Counted from the stretch's first letter, positions 8,347 through 17,523 are shown. The stretch: DNA of 50,672 nucleotides from an uncultured Nostocoides sp. (GCA_937858995.1 CALLZC010000104.1:1-50672); one strand, 5' to 3'. The notes: generated from the letters alone by a model not told the origin. Translations and numbers: made by a program.

Positions 8347-8815
8347 GGTCGCTCCAGTGCTCCCCCCCGAACTGCACGAGAAGCACGAGATGCACGAGCA
8401 GCACGAGAAGCCAAGTGTGCTCTTCGTCTGCATTCACAACGCGGGGCGCAGCCAGATGGCCGCGGCCTACCTGCAGCACTTGGCCGCGGGGCAGATCGAG
8501 GTCCGCTCGGCCGGGTCGGCCCCGGCCGATCAGGTCAACCCGGCCGCCGTGGCCGCAATGTTGGAGGAGGGGATCGACATCAGCGCCAACGTCCCCAAGG
8601 TGCTGACCGTCGACGCGGTCGCGGCGAGCGATGTGGTGATCACGATGGGGTGCGGTGATACGTGCCCGATCTTCCCCGGCACCCGCTACGAGGACTGGCA
8701 GCTGGCGGACCCCGCCGGGCAAGGCCTGGCGGCGGTGCGACCCATCCGCGATGAGATCAAGATCCGGGTCACCGAGTTGGTGGAGAGCCTGGGGATTCCG
8801 CTCGCCACCGGCTGA
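8339..8815 (+). CDS. arsC: Arsenate reductase, low-molecular-weight phosphatase type
   Basis: Reduces arsenate to arsenite for export by ACR3. The 158-residue protein has the LMW tyrosine-phosphatase loop CIHNAGRS (C-x5-R) near residue 31 and a later Cys pair in GCGDTCP, as in thiol-coupled ArsC enzymes; in Actinobacteria the reductant is often mycothiol (family knowledge). The N-terminus carries an unusual His-Glu-rich stretch, HEKHEMHEQHEK (residues 13-24), encoded by four 9-base repeats at 8375-8410. The gene overlaps acr3 by eight bases and its 3' end overlaps the convergent sigma factor gene by 47 bases. Confidence 0.92.
   Translation: MSEVAPVLPPELHEKHEMHEQHEKPSVLFVCIHNAGRSQMAAAYLQHLAAGQIEVRSAGSAPADQVNPAAVAAMLEEGIDISANVPKVLTVDAVAASDVVITMGCGDTCPIFPGTRYEDWQLADPAGQGLAAVRPIRDEIKIRVTELVESLGIPLATG
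8375..8410 (+). repeat. Four 9-base tandem repeats inside arsC
   Basis: Units CACGAGAAG, CACGAGATG, CACGAGCAG and CACGAGAAG follow one another in frame and encode four HE(K/M/Q) triplets in front of the catalytic domain. They could gain or lose units by slippage without shifting the frame. Confidence 0.9.
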
Positions 8816-9557
8816 TCCGCGTCATCAGGTCATCGGGCACCACCGAGGCGGGGTCGCGCAGTTCCCCCACGGCGTTCCGGACGCCGACGACACTGGCGTA
8901 CAGGCTGGGACAGGTCGGACAGGTGGCCAGGTGCGTCTCCAAGAGGGTTGCCGCGTCCCGGGGCAACTCACCATCGAGATAGTCGCCGATCCGGGCCCGG
9001 GCCTGCCAGCATCGCATGGGAACACCGACCATCGCCCGGACCCGCTCCTCGTCATGGGCGAGCAGGCTGACCAACAGGGCCCGCCCACGGCGTAGTCGCT
9101 GTTTGGCGGCCGGCACCCCGATGCCGTGCACCTCGGCGATCTGGGGCGAGGTCAATCCCTCCAGATCGTGCAAGACCACGGCCGAACGCAGGATCACCGG
9201 CAGGTGTGCCAGCGCGTCGTAGAGCCGGTCACGTTCGGCCGCGCGCTCGATCACCGCGTCCGCATCGACCAGGTAGGCGTCGTCGCGCCAGGCGTTCTCG
9301 ACGGCCGCGAGCAACTCCTCGTCGGCGGTCGGTTCCGGCGTGCGCTTGCGCGCCTGGTCCAGATGCACGTTGTGCATGATGCGATGGAGCCAGGTCTGGG
9401 GTGTGCTCTCCCCGCGGAACCCTTCGGCCCGCTCCAGTGCGCGCACAACGCTCTCCTGGACCAGGTCAGCAGCCGACTGCTCATCACGCGTCAGGTAGCG
9501 GGCATAGCGGTTCAGGCTCGGGAGTGCGGCCAGGATCTGATCCTGAGTCAGCGACAT
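8769..9557 (-). CDS. ECF sigma factor with fused zinc-finger anti-sigma-like domain
   Basis: A 262-residue ECF sigma factor. Region 2 spans about residues 10-75 (ADLVQESVVRALE, TWLHRIMHNVHLDQARKR) and region 4 about 108-165 (LPVILRSAVVLHDLEGLTSPQIAEVHG). After it comes a zf-HC2/ZAS-like module (180-232) with Cys183, YLDGELP and H209-x3-C213-x2-C216. Such zinc modules normally sit in a separate anti-sigma protein; here one is fused to the sigma factor, suggesting redox or metal control in cis. ATG at 9557 gives the normal sigma N-terminus, but there is no clear ribosome site. It starts 23 bases after the DUF2892 gene, so they are probably cotranscribed. Its 3' end overlaps arsC on the opposite strand. 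Confidence 0.88.
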   Translation of the reverse strand: MSLTQDQILAALPSLNRYARYLTRDEQSAADLVQESVVRALERAEGFRGESTPQTWLHRIMHNVHLDQARKRTPEPTADEELLAAVENAWRDDAYLVDADAVIERAAERDRLYDALAHLPVILRSAVVLHDLEGLTSPQIAEVHGIGVPAAKQRLRRGRALLVSLLAHDEERVRAMVGVPMRCWQARARIGDYLDGELPRDAATLLETHLATCPTCPSLYASVVGVRNAVGELRDPASVVPDDLMTRISRWRAESPGSPPTR

Positions 9558-9580
9558 GGCGCGCCGCGCGAGGCCGTGCG

Positions 9581-9787
9581 TTACCGCCGCACCGAGCAGG
9601 TGTTGATGCCGAGCACCCGATAGATCGGGCAGGTGCCGAGGGCGCCGGTGACGGCCAGTACGGCGGCCACGACGAGCAGGGCGATGCCGGCTGGGGTGGT
9701 GGCGCCGAGCGTGATGGCCACGACGGCGGCCAGCGCCGCGATGGCTAGACGTGCGATGGAGTCGGGGCGTCCGACGTTCTTGACCAT
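9581..9787 (-). CDS. DUF2892 (YgaP-like) membrane protein
   Basis: A 68-residue protein with two hydrophobic segments (about 14-30 and 35-52) followed by GTCPIYRVLGINTC. This CP-x-Y-x-x-x-G-x-x-x-C ending is typical of DUF2892, the inner-membrane domain found alone or attached to rhodanese domains (YgaP). The ATG at 9787 has AAGGA nine bases upstream. The longer open frame reaching upstream lacks similarity and is ignored. It precedes the ECF sigma gene in the same direction, so the two may form a small stress operon. Function is not established; sulfur or redox handling is inferred from the rhodanese link. Confidence 0.8.
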   Translation of the reverse strand: MVKNVGRPDSIARLAIAALAAVVAITLGATTPAGIALLVVAAVLAVTGALGTCPIYRVLGINTCSVRR

Positions 9788-9936
9788 GGGTTTTCCGTCC
9801 TTCGATCTGCGGTGGGCCATCCCGGGTGGGTGGCTCCTGACGCATAGACGATTGCGGGCGCCGAAAGGATACTTTTTCCGGCCGCGGCGCGCGGGGTGGT
9901 CAGGAGGCACCCCGTGGCCCGATAGGCTCACGGGCT

Positions 9937-11316
9937 GTGATCGGGCCCGCGTACGACGCCAACAAGCACACCGACCTCTCGAGCCTGTCCGCGGCGGTGA
10001 TCGATTATGCCCAGGAGCGCATCCGGCTCGCCCCACCCCTGGATCGCCCGCTGACCGAGGCGGAGCTCATCGAGCGCGTCGGCCAGACCATCACGGCGGA
10101 AGGCCTCGGCGGTGGGGAGGCCATGCGGATCTTCGCTGACGAGCTCGCCCCAACGTGCCTGTCCACGGACCACCCGAGGTACCTCTCGTTCATTCCGTGC
10201 GCACCGAGCGACGCAGCATCGCTTTTCGACGTCGTGGTCGGTGCCTCATCGATCTACGGCGGCTCGTGGCTCGAGGGTGCCGGAGCTGTGTATGCCGAGA
10301 ACCTGGCCCTGCGATGGATTGCGGACCTGGTCGGCCTGCCCGCCGGAGCCGGTGGGGTCTTCACCCCCGGTGGCACGATCGGCAATCTGTCGGCGCTGGT
10401 GGCGGCCCGCGCCACGGCGCGCGCCAAGGCTCCCGCAGGGTTGCGTCCGAACACCATCGTGGCCACCGAGGGCGCACACAGTTCGATCAAGTCCGCGGCC
10501 GAGGTGATGGACGCCGACCTGGCCGAAGTTCCGCTCAATGCCGAATCACGGTTGACCGGGGCCAACCTGCGGGAGGTCATTCTCGCTCTCGGCGCCGAGC
10601 AGGTCTTTGCCGTCGTCGCGACCGCGGGCACGACCAACTTCGGCACGGTGGACGACCTCGCCTCGGTCGCGCAGGTATGCCAGGAGTTCGGATTGTGGTT
10701 CCACGTCGATGGCGCCTATGGCGGCGCCGGTCTCGCGGCCCCCTCGATCCGAGAGCTCTACGCCGGCATCGAGCATTGCGATTCCTTCATCGTCGACCCG
10801 CACAAGTGGTTCTTCGCCCCCTACGACTGCTGCGCGCTCCTCTATCGGGATCCGGCCCTGGCCCGGGCGGCGCATACTCAAAAGGCCGGCTACCTCGATG
10901 TGCTGACCGACGCCCCCGAGTGGAATCCCACCGACTACTCCATCGGGTTGACTCGGCGGGCGCGCGGCCTGCCCTTCTGGTTCTCGCTCACCGTCAATGG
11001 CACGCACGCGTATTCCGCAGCCATCGAGCACACGCTGGATGTCGCCCGGTTCGCCGAAGAGGAGATCAAGCGCCGGCCGCACCTGGAACAGGTGCGTGCT
11101 CGCGACCTGACGGTCGTTGTCTTCCGGCGCCTCGGCTGGGATGCCGGCGACTATTACCGGTGGAGCGATGCCTTGCTCGCCGACGAGTTCGCCTTCGTGG
11201 TCCCGACCGCCCACAACGGCGAGACGCTCGCCCGGTTCGCCATCGTCAACCCGCAAACGTCGCAGGAGGACATCGTGGCCATCCTCGACACCATGGAGTC
11301 GCATCCCGCGCGGTGA
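9937..11316 (+). CDS. PLP-dependent group II amino-acid decarboxylase family protein
   Basis: A 459-residue fold-type I PLP enzyme of the aromatic-amino-acid/glutamate decarboxylase group. Seen: HPRYLSFIP near the N-terminus, FTPGGTIGNLSAL (cofactor phosphate region), HVDGAYGGAG with the Asp that contacts the pyridine nitrogen, and SFIVDPHKW with the Schiff-base Lys290. Length and motifs resemble tyrosine/tryptophan decarboxylases, but the substrate cannot be assigned. The GTG at 9937 is the first start giving the full N-terminus. AGGAGG at 9902-9907 is too far away to serve it, so the start is tentative. The stop lies in the palindrome upstream of the DUF3263 gene. Confidence 0.85.
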   Translation: MIGPAYDANKHTDLSSLSAAVIDYAQERIRLAPPLDRPLTEAELIERVGQTITAEGLGGGEAMRIFADELAPTCLSTDHPRYLSFIPCAPSDAASLFDVVVGASSIYGGSWLEGAGAVYAENLALRWIADLVGLPAGAGGVFTPGGTIGNLSALVAARATARAKAPAGLRPNTIVATEGAHSSIKSAAEVMDADLAEVPLNAESRLTGANLREVILALGAEQVFAVVATAGTTNFGTVDDLASVAQVCQEFGLWFHVDGAYGGAGLAAPSIRELYAGIEHCDSFIVDPHKWFFAPYDCCALLYRDPALARAAHTQKAGYLDVLTDAPEWNPTDYSIGLTRRARGLPFWFSLTVNGTHAYSAAIEHTLDVARFAEEEIKRRPHLEQVRARDLTVVVFRRLGWDAGDYYRWSDALLADEFAFVVPTAHNGETLARFAIVNPQTSQEDIVAILDTMESHPAR

Positions 11317-11346
11317 ATGACATAGCTGTCATTCACCTCGTATGCT
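11312..11346 (+). promoter_or_regulatory. Promoter and operator-like palindrome for the DUF3263 gene
   Basis: GGTGAATGACA (11312-11322), four bases, then TGTCATTCACC (11327-11337) form a perfect inverted repeat with 11-base arms. Within it ATGACA (11317-11322) resembles a -35 box and lies 18 bases before TATGCT (11341-11346), a fair -10. The predicted start of transcription falls at about 11353, next to the ATG at 11354. The arrangement suggests a repressor site over the -35 and a leaderless mRNA. The left arm also contains the stop codon of the upstream decarboxylase gene. Confidence 0.6.
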
Positions 11347-11353
11347 GGTGTCA

Positions 11354-11644
11354 ATGAATACCGCAGCAGCCACCGACGCGCCCCCGCAGCCGGGCGGTCT
11401 CGACGAGCGGGATCGGCAGATTCTCGCCTTCGAGCGGCAGTGGTGGAAGTATGCCGGCTCCAAGGAGCAGGCGGTGCACGACTTGTTCGGCCTGAGCGCG
11501 ACGCGCTACTACCAGGTCCTCAATGGACTCTTGGACAACCCCGCGGCCCTGGCGCACGACCCGATGCTCGTCAAGCGCCTGCGTCGGCTGCGCGCCGCCC
11601 GCCAGCGCCAGCGCTCGGCGCGTCGGCTCGGGATGGAGACCTGA
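11354..11644 (+). CDS. DUF3263 small protein
   Basis: A 96-residue basic protein of the actinobacterial DUF3263 family. The conserved core is LDERDRQILAFERQWWKYAG, then a helix-turn-helix-like stretch LFGLSATRYYQVLNGLLD and an Arg-rich C-terminus. The composition suggests DNA binding, but no function is established for the family. No ribosome site precedes the ATG; the mRNA is probably leaderless given the promoter at 11317-11346. A strong hairpin follows 22 bases after the stop. Confidence 0.85.
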   Translation: MNTAAATDAPPQPGGLDERDRQILAFERQWWKYAGSKEQAVHDLFGLSATRYYQVLNGLLDNPAALAHDPMLVKRLRRLRAARQRQRSARRLGMET

Positions 11645-11665
11645 GCCCGACTCGCCCACAGACCT

Positions 11666-11701
11666 CGAAGCCCGTCCGTGACGATCACCGGACGGGCTTC
11701 G
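11666..11701. terminator. Bidirectional hairpin terminator
   Basis: CGAAGCCCGTCCG (11666-11678) and CGGACGGGCTTCG (11689-11701) are perfectly complementary 13-base arms around a 10-base loop. It lies between the convergent DUF3263 and DUF3349 genes and can serve both strands. There is no long T run, as is usual in high-GC Actinobacteria. Confidence 0.8.
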
Positions 11702-11729
11702 TGATGGGCGGGAGCGATCGAGCGGGTAC

Positions 11730-12317
11730 TTAGGGCAGGTCGGGGTCGGGGAACTCCACGGGCCAGCCCTTCTTGGCCAGTTGGTCCCGCACCCGCTTCT
11801 GGTCGGCCTCACTGGGTTCGCCATGCGTGACATCGGTGATGGCTGCCGCAATATCGGAGCGGTGCGCCGGGCTGACGTCGGCGCGGCGCAGTGCCTTGGC
11901 CACGCGCTTGACCTCGGATCGGGTCAGGCGCCGCTCGAGGAGGGCGAGCAGGGGGACATAGTCATGATCCGGCACGCCGCTGGGATAGCCCTCGCGCAGC
12001 CAGGCGACGATGCGCGCCAGCGGGCTGCCCTCGTGCGGAGGCGAATCGTCCTCGTCCTCCTCACCGGCCAGGGGCCAGCCGCCGAGCGCGAGCTTGGCCG
12101 CTACCCGGCGCACCATGAGTTCCTCGGGCAGCGCGGTGGCGACCGCCCCATCGGAGACCTTCCCCTCCCGGTGCAGCCGACGCAGGGCATCGTCTCCGCG
12201 CTCGAAACCGAGCCGCTGCCGCAGGATGGTGTGCAGGGCGGGGACTTCGTCGTCCGGGACACCCTCGGGGAAGGCGTCCCGAAGCCACTGGCCGATCGGC
12301 CCGCTCAGATGCGTCAT
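11730..12317 (-). CDS. Protein with two DUF3349 domains
   Basis: A 195-residue acidic protein of the actinobacterial DUF3349 family, which has an all-helical fold and no assigned function. The domain appears twice: residues about 6-80 (IGQWLRDAFPEGVPDDEVPALHTIL) in a divergent form and about 100-190 (LREGYPSGVPDHDYVPLLAL) in a more typical form, joined by an acidic linker (EEDEDD). Each half ends with a GWP motif. GAGG lies six bases before the ATG. It is the third gene of the pit operon, seven bases after the small membrane protein gene, which hints at a link with phosphate uptake; that link is inference. Confidence 0.8.
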   Translation of the reverse strand: MTHLSGPIGQWLRDAFPEGVPDDEVPALHTILRQRLGFERGDDALRRLHREGKVSDGAVATALPEELMVRRVAAKLALGGWPLAGEEDEDDSPPHEGSPLARIVAWLREGYPSGVPDHDYVPLLALLERRLTRSEVKRVAKALRRADVSPAHRSDIAAAITDVTHGEPSEADQKRVRDQLAKKGWPVEFPDPDLP

Positions 12318-12324
12318 ACCGGCC

Positions 12325-12621
12325 TCACTTGTCCACGAGGGTGGGAATGATGTTTTCGAAGCTCACGGCCTTGCCGAAGCCGGAGGCCGCGACAATGGTG
12401 ATCCCCAGGGCGACCCCCAAGAGAACCACCGTGAAACACAGGCCGGCCAGGGCCTTGCCGATGGGGTGCGGCTGCGCATGGTCCACCTCGGCGTCGCCGC
12501 CGATGCCATAGGCCAGAGATCGGATGCCGAGCGCGAAGAGGGCCGGCAAGCCGGCGCCGAGGATGATGCCGGCCAGCAGCACCTTCCAGGCTCCTTCGAG
12601 CGCGAACTGGATGTTGTTCAT
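12325..12621 (-). CDS. Small two-helix membrane protein in the pit operon
   Basis: A 98-residue protein with two hydrophobic segments (about 12-36, VLLAGIILGAGLPALFALG, and 57-80, ALAGLCFTVVLLGVALGI) separated by a short polar loop. I do not recognise a named family. It starts with ATG overlapping the pit stop (ATGA) and has GGAGGAG seven bases upstream, so it is certainly translated with pit. Position suggests an accessory subunit of the phosphate transporter or a regulator of it. Confidence 0.75.
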   Translation of the reverse strand: MNNIQFALEGAWKVLLAGIILGAGLPALFALGIRSLAYGIGGDAEVDHAQPHPIGKALAGLCFTVVLLGVALGITIVAASGFGKAVSFENIIPTLVDK

Positions 12622-13871
12622 GGACGCTCCTCCGTATGGGTGGCGTGTGATCGACGGGCCTCCACCGGGGCCACATCGGGTTCCCATTCGTCATTGACGT
12701 TGTGCGCCCCAATCGGAGCGTGCCGCGAGCGCATCCACATCCAGGTCGACAGGCCCGCGAGGATCAAGAAGACGACGATGGCGCCCGCGGCGCCGCCAAT
12801 GCCGTCGCCGAGCCAGAACATCAGCGCCCCGACCAGGCCAGCGGAGGGCAGGGTGATCGCCCAGGCCGCAATCATCCGGCCGGCGATATGCCAGCGCACG
12901 TGGGCCCCGGGGCGCCCGACGCCGGAACCGAGGATCGAGCCGGTCGCGACGTGGGTTGTCGACAACGCGAAACCCAGGTGGCTGGAGGAGAGGATGACCG
13001 CCGCGGAACTGCTCTCGGCTGCCATGCCCTGAGCCGGCGAGATCTCGATCAGACCCTTGCCGAGGGTGCGGATGATGCGCCAGCCGCCGATATAGGTCCC
13101 CAGGGCAATGGCTAGAGCCGCGCTGAGCTTCACCCAGATCGGGATGCTCTTGGTGTCATCCCAGTGCCCCGACGCGATCAGCGCCAGCGTCATCACGCCC
13201 ATCGTCTTTTGGGCGTCATTGGTTCCGTGCGCAAGAGAGACGAGGGATGCACTGCCCACCTGACCCCAACGGAAACCGGCATCCTGGAAACGCTGGGCGA
13301 CGCCGGCGGTGATCTTGAAGATCAGCCAGGTGCCGATCGTGGCGACGGCGATGGCGATAACCGGGGAGATCAGGGCCGGAAGCAGGATCTTGCCCACCAC
13401 CCCATCCAGCTTGGTGCCGTCCCCGGTCCACTTGACCCCGGAGACTCCGAGGCCGGCGAGGGTCGAGCCCACGAGCCCGCCCAGGAGGGCGTGCGACGAG
13501 GATGACGGCAGCCCGTAGAGCCAGGTGAACAGGTTCCAAACGATGCCCCCGACCAGTCCGGCGAGCACGATGAGCAGCAGGTTCTGCCCGCCATCGGCGA
13601 GCAGCGCTTCCTTGGGTGTCCCATCCTTGTTCTGGATGTTCACCACGGCATTCGTCACCGTCAGGGCCACCTCGACGGACAAAAAGGCTCCGACGAGGTT
13701 GAGGACCGCCGAGAGGGCCACGGCGACCTTCGGCTTGAGGGCGCCCGTGGCAATCGAGGTCGCCATGGCGTTTCCGGTGTCATGGAAGCCATTGGTGAAA
13801 TCGAAGGCGAGAGCGGTGACGACAACGAGGGCCAGAATGACCACAGAGGTGTCCACACCCTCATTGTTCAC
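12618..13871 (-). CDS. pit: Inorganic phosphate transporter, PiT family
   Basis: A 417-residue inner-membrane low-affinity phosphate transporter with about ten membrane segments. The duplicated PiT signatures are visible: FDFTNGFHDTGNAMATS near the N-terminus and SLAHGTNDAQKTMGVMTLAL in the second half, plus LPSSSSHALLGG. The frame is open to 14018, but the family N-terminus begins just before the first signature. GTG at 13871 (VNNEGVDTS) or GTG at 13856 are both possible; I list the former. It is first in the operon pit, small membrane protein, DUF3349, and is divergent from groEL. Confidence 0.93.
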   Translation of the reverse strand: MNNEGVDTSVVILALVVVTALAFDFTNGFHDTGNAMATSIATGALKPKVAVALSAVLNLVGAFLSVEVALTVTNAVVNIQNKDGTPKEALLADGGQNLLLIVLAGLVGGIVWNLFTWLYGLPSSSSHALLGGLVGSTLAGLGVSGVKWTGDGTKLDGVVGKILLPALISPVIAIAVATIGTWLIFKITAGVAQRFQDAGFRWGQVGSASLVSLAHGTNDAQKTMGVMTLALIASGHWDDTKSIPIWVKLSAALAIALGTYIGGWRIIRTLGKGLIEISPAQGMAAESSSAAVILSSSHLGFALSTTHVATGSILGSGVGRPGAHVRWHIAGRMIAAWAITLPSAGLVGALMFWLGDGIGGAAGAIVVFLILAGLSTWMWMRSRHAPIGAHNVNDEWEPDVAPVEARRSHATHTEERP

Positions 13872-14011
13872 CCGCCGTCTATGCGCGCCACGCCCCGGAC
13901 CAGAACTGTTCACCTGGCGTTCACCTGGCCTGGTGATTCGGGCCGTGAGGGACCGGCGTGGGTCCGGGGCTCCTGCGGACTCGGCCCCACGCGGGAGGCC
14001 CCGAGGCAGCG

Positions 14012-14038
14012 TTTGCACTCTCGGGCCTAGAGTGCCAA
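14012..14038 (+). promoter_or_regulatory. CIRCE element, distal copy (HrcA site)
   Basis: TTTGCACTC, nine bases, GAGTGCCAA differs from the CIRCE consensus TTAGCACTC-N9-GAGTGCTAA at one position in each arm. It lies upstream of groEL and seven bases before a second, better copy. HrcA is the expected repressor; its gene is not in the window. Confidence 0.85.
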
Positions 14039-14045
14039 TAATGGG

Positions 14046-14072
14046 TTAGCACTCTCCCGGTGAGAGTGATAA
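14046..14072 (+). promoter_or_regulatory. CIRCE element, proximal copy (HrcA site)
   Basis: TTAGCACTC, nine bases, GAGTGATAA has a perfect left arm and one mismatch in the right arm. It sits 118 bases before the groEL start, in the position expected of an operator over the promoter or early leader. Heat relieves HrcA repression at such sites in other Gram-positive bacteria. Confidence 0.92.
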
Positions 14073-14090
14073 TTCTGACCTCGTAGGTGA

Positions 14091-15818
<1,728 letters not shown>

Positions 15819-15843
15819 GCCCAGCCACCCGGCATACGCCAGT

Positions 15844-15877
15844 GAAGGGCGGTCTCCCCTCGGGGTGGCCGCCCTTC
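15844..15877 (+). terminator. groEL terminator hairpin
   Basis: GAAGGGCGG (15844-15852) pairs with CCGCCCTTC (15869-15877), with an inner CCCC/GGGG stem at 15856-15865. It begins 26 bases after the groEL stop. Confidence 0.8.
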
Positions 15878-15956
15878 GCGGCTTCCCCGGCGGCCAGGTC
15901 GCCGGTCAGGGCCAGCACGTTGGGCCGGACAATGACCCGGGCAGGACAATGACCCC

Positions 15957-16718
15957 GTGACCATCTGGATCGACCCGCCCCGCTGGCCCGCGCACGGCCG
16001 GTTGTGGTCGCACCTGATCTCCGACAGCTCGATCGCGGAGCTGCACCTCTTTGCCCGCAGCGCGGGGATCCCGGAGCGCGGTTTCGAGGGGGACCACTAC
16101 GACATCCCGCAGGAGCGGTATGCCGCGGTGCTCGCCCTCGGTGCGCGCCCCACCACCGGGCCGGAGATCGTGCGGATGTTGCAGCAGTCTGGGCTGCGGC
16201 TGCGCAAGCGCACGGGGGAGAAGGGGATCGCCCGGGTGCTCGATGTCGGCTTCCCCGACGGTTCGCGCGCCGACGTCGATCTGGTGCGCTCCTCGCGGGA
16301 GCCGCCGGAGCACGCGGTCTTCGCGTCGAGCATCTATGTGCGTGATGCCACCGACAACTGGCTGGCCGTCTGGTCTCCCCGCCGGCGGGAGTGGAGCAGC
16401 CCGTCGGGATGGCGGGAGCCGGGGGAGGCCCCGATGGAGACGGCCGTCCGCGAGACCCTCGAGGAAAGTGGTCTGGTGGTGGATCCGGCGGCGATCGAGG
16501 TCGTCGGCTACGAGCGCTTTCACCCCCATGAAGGGACGGGCTGGGGCCCGGACGGGCGTTTCCTGGCGGTGTACGCGACCCGGGTGCCGCTGCCCGCGCC
16601 AGCCCTGTCGCATCCACCGGAGGAGCCGGCGCGCTGGGTCACGGCCGCGGCGTTCCTGGCCGACGCCGCCGAGTCGTGGTGGCTACCCATGGCTCGGGTG
16701 GTGCTGGAGCGGGGCTAA
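15957..16718 (+). CDS. DUF4031 and NUDIX hydrolase fusion protein
   Basis: A 253-residue protein. The N-terminal 90 residues are a DUF4031 domain (WPAHGRLWSHLISDSS, HLFARSAGIPERGF, DHYDIPQERY). The C-terminal part is a NUDIX domain with its box split here as GWREPGE, seven residues, then RETLEES (about residues 151-173), giving the G-x5-E-x7-RE-x2-EE pattern that binds Mg. NUDIX enzymes cleave nucleoside diphosphates linked to another group; the substrate is unknown. It starts at a GTG. Its end overlaps the convergent HD-domain gene by four bases. Confidence 0.87.
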   Translation: MTIWIDPPRWPAHGRLWSHLISDSSIAELHLFARSAGIPERGFEGDHYDIPQERYAAVLALGARPTTGPEIVRMLQQSGLRLRKRTGEKGIARVLDVGFPDGSRADVDLVRSSREPPEHAVFASSIYVRDATDNWLAVWSPRRREWSSPSGWREPGEAPMETAVRETLEESGLVVDPAAIEVVGYERFHPHEGTGWGPDGRFLAVYATRVPLPAPALSHPPEEPARWVTAAAFLADAAESWWLPMARVVLERG

Positions 16719-17389
16719 CCGAGCTCCCTTCCGGCGTGCAGGCGCTCCAACTCGCGGGTCAGGTTGCTCCGGGCCGGTCCCTCCCACTCGCGATGGGCGT
16801 GGTCCTGGGCGTAGAGCCGGGGGCGATCCCGCAAGGCACCCAGGATCCGGGAGCGTTCGCGGGCATACCTGGCGGGCGGGACCACCGCATACTCCGCTCG
16901 CACCTGTGCGCAGTACTCATCGAAGCGCGCCACGGGCGCGCTGAGGATCCACAGGTCTGCGTCGTGGAGCCACGCGGCGGGCGAATCAGCCTCCGGGAGT
17001 GCGTGTTCGGCCGTGTGCAGGATCAGGTCCTGAATGGCTGCACGATGGCCAGCACTCACACCGAGTGCGCTGAGTTCCGCGTCGGCAAGCATGGCGGAGG
17101 CGGCCTCATTGTCCGGCCGTCCCGGTTCGTAGACAGCGTCGTGGAACCACCCCGCCAGTCGGGCCAGGGCGAGATCCACGCGGCGGGTGGGGTCGGCCAG
17201 GATCGCCAGGGCGCCGAGCAGTTCGTGCAGGTGACGGGCGTCGTGATAGCCGCGGTGGGCCTGGGTCCAGCGCCCAACAAGACGCTCCGCAAGCGCGTGC
17301 GCCGACGTCGTGCTGGCTGGCGCCGCGCCCAGGTGCGTCAGCACCCGCAGGTCGCCCGCGAAGTCGGCGAGGTCACGCGTCGTTGGCAC
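16715..17389 (-). CDS. HD-domain predicted metal-dependent phosphohydrolase
   Basis: A 224-residue all-helical protein with an HD-type metal site: YHDARHL (about 48-54), GWFHDAVY (about 80-87) and LHDADLWIL (about 141-149) supply the His and Asp ligands. The family resembles predicted HD-superfamily hydrolases of the N-methyl-D-aspartate receptor NMDAR2C-like group of bacteria, which are uncharacterised and probably act on a phosphoester. It starts at an ATG and is separated from the divergent ABC transporter gene by 134 bases that should hold both promoters. Confidence 0.8.
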   Translation of the reverse strand: MPTTRDLADFAGDLRVLTHLGAAPASTTSAHALAERLVGRWTQAHRGYHDARHLHELLGALAILADPTRRVDLALARLAGWFHDAVYEPGRPDNEAASAMLADAELSALGVSAGHRAAIQDLILHTAEHALPEADSPAAWLHDADLWILSAPVARFDEYCAQVRAEYAVVPPARYARERSRILGALRDRPRLYAQDHAHREWEGPARSNLTRELERLHAGRELG

Positions 17390-17523
17390 CCCCCCAGTCT
17401 TCCCGACTGGGGCCGCCCACGCTTAGCTGGGCCAGCGTCAGGGCAATGACGGGGCATCGCTAAGGGGCCGGTCAGGGGCGAACCTGCCTACGCGGCGAGG
17501 GTCACGCCACTACCGTCAACGAC

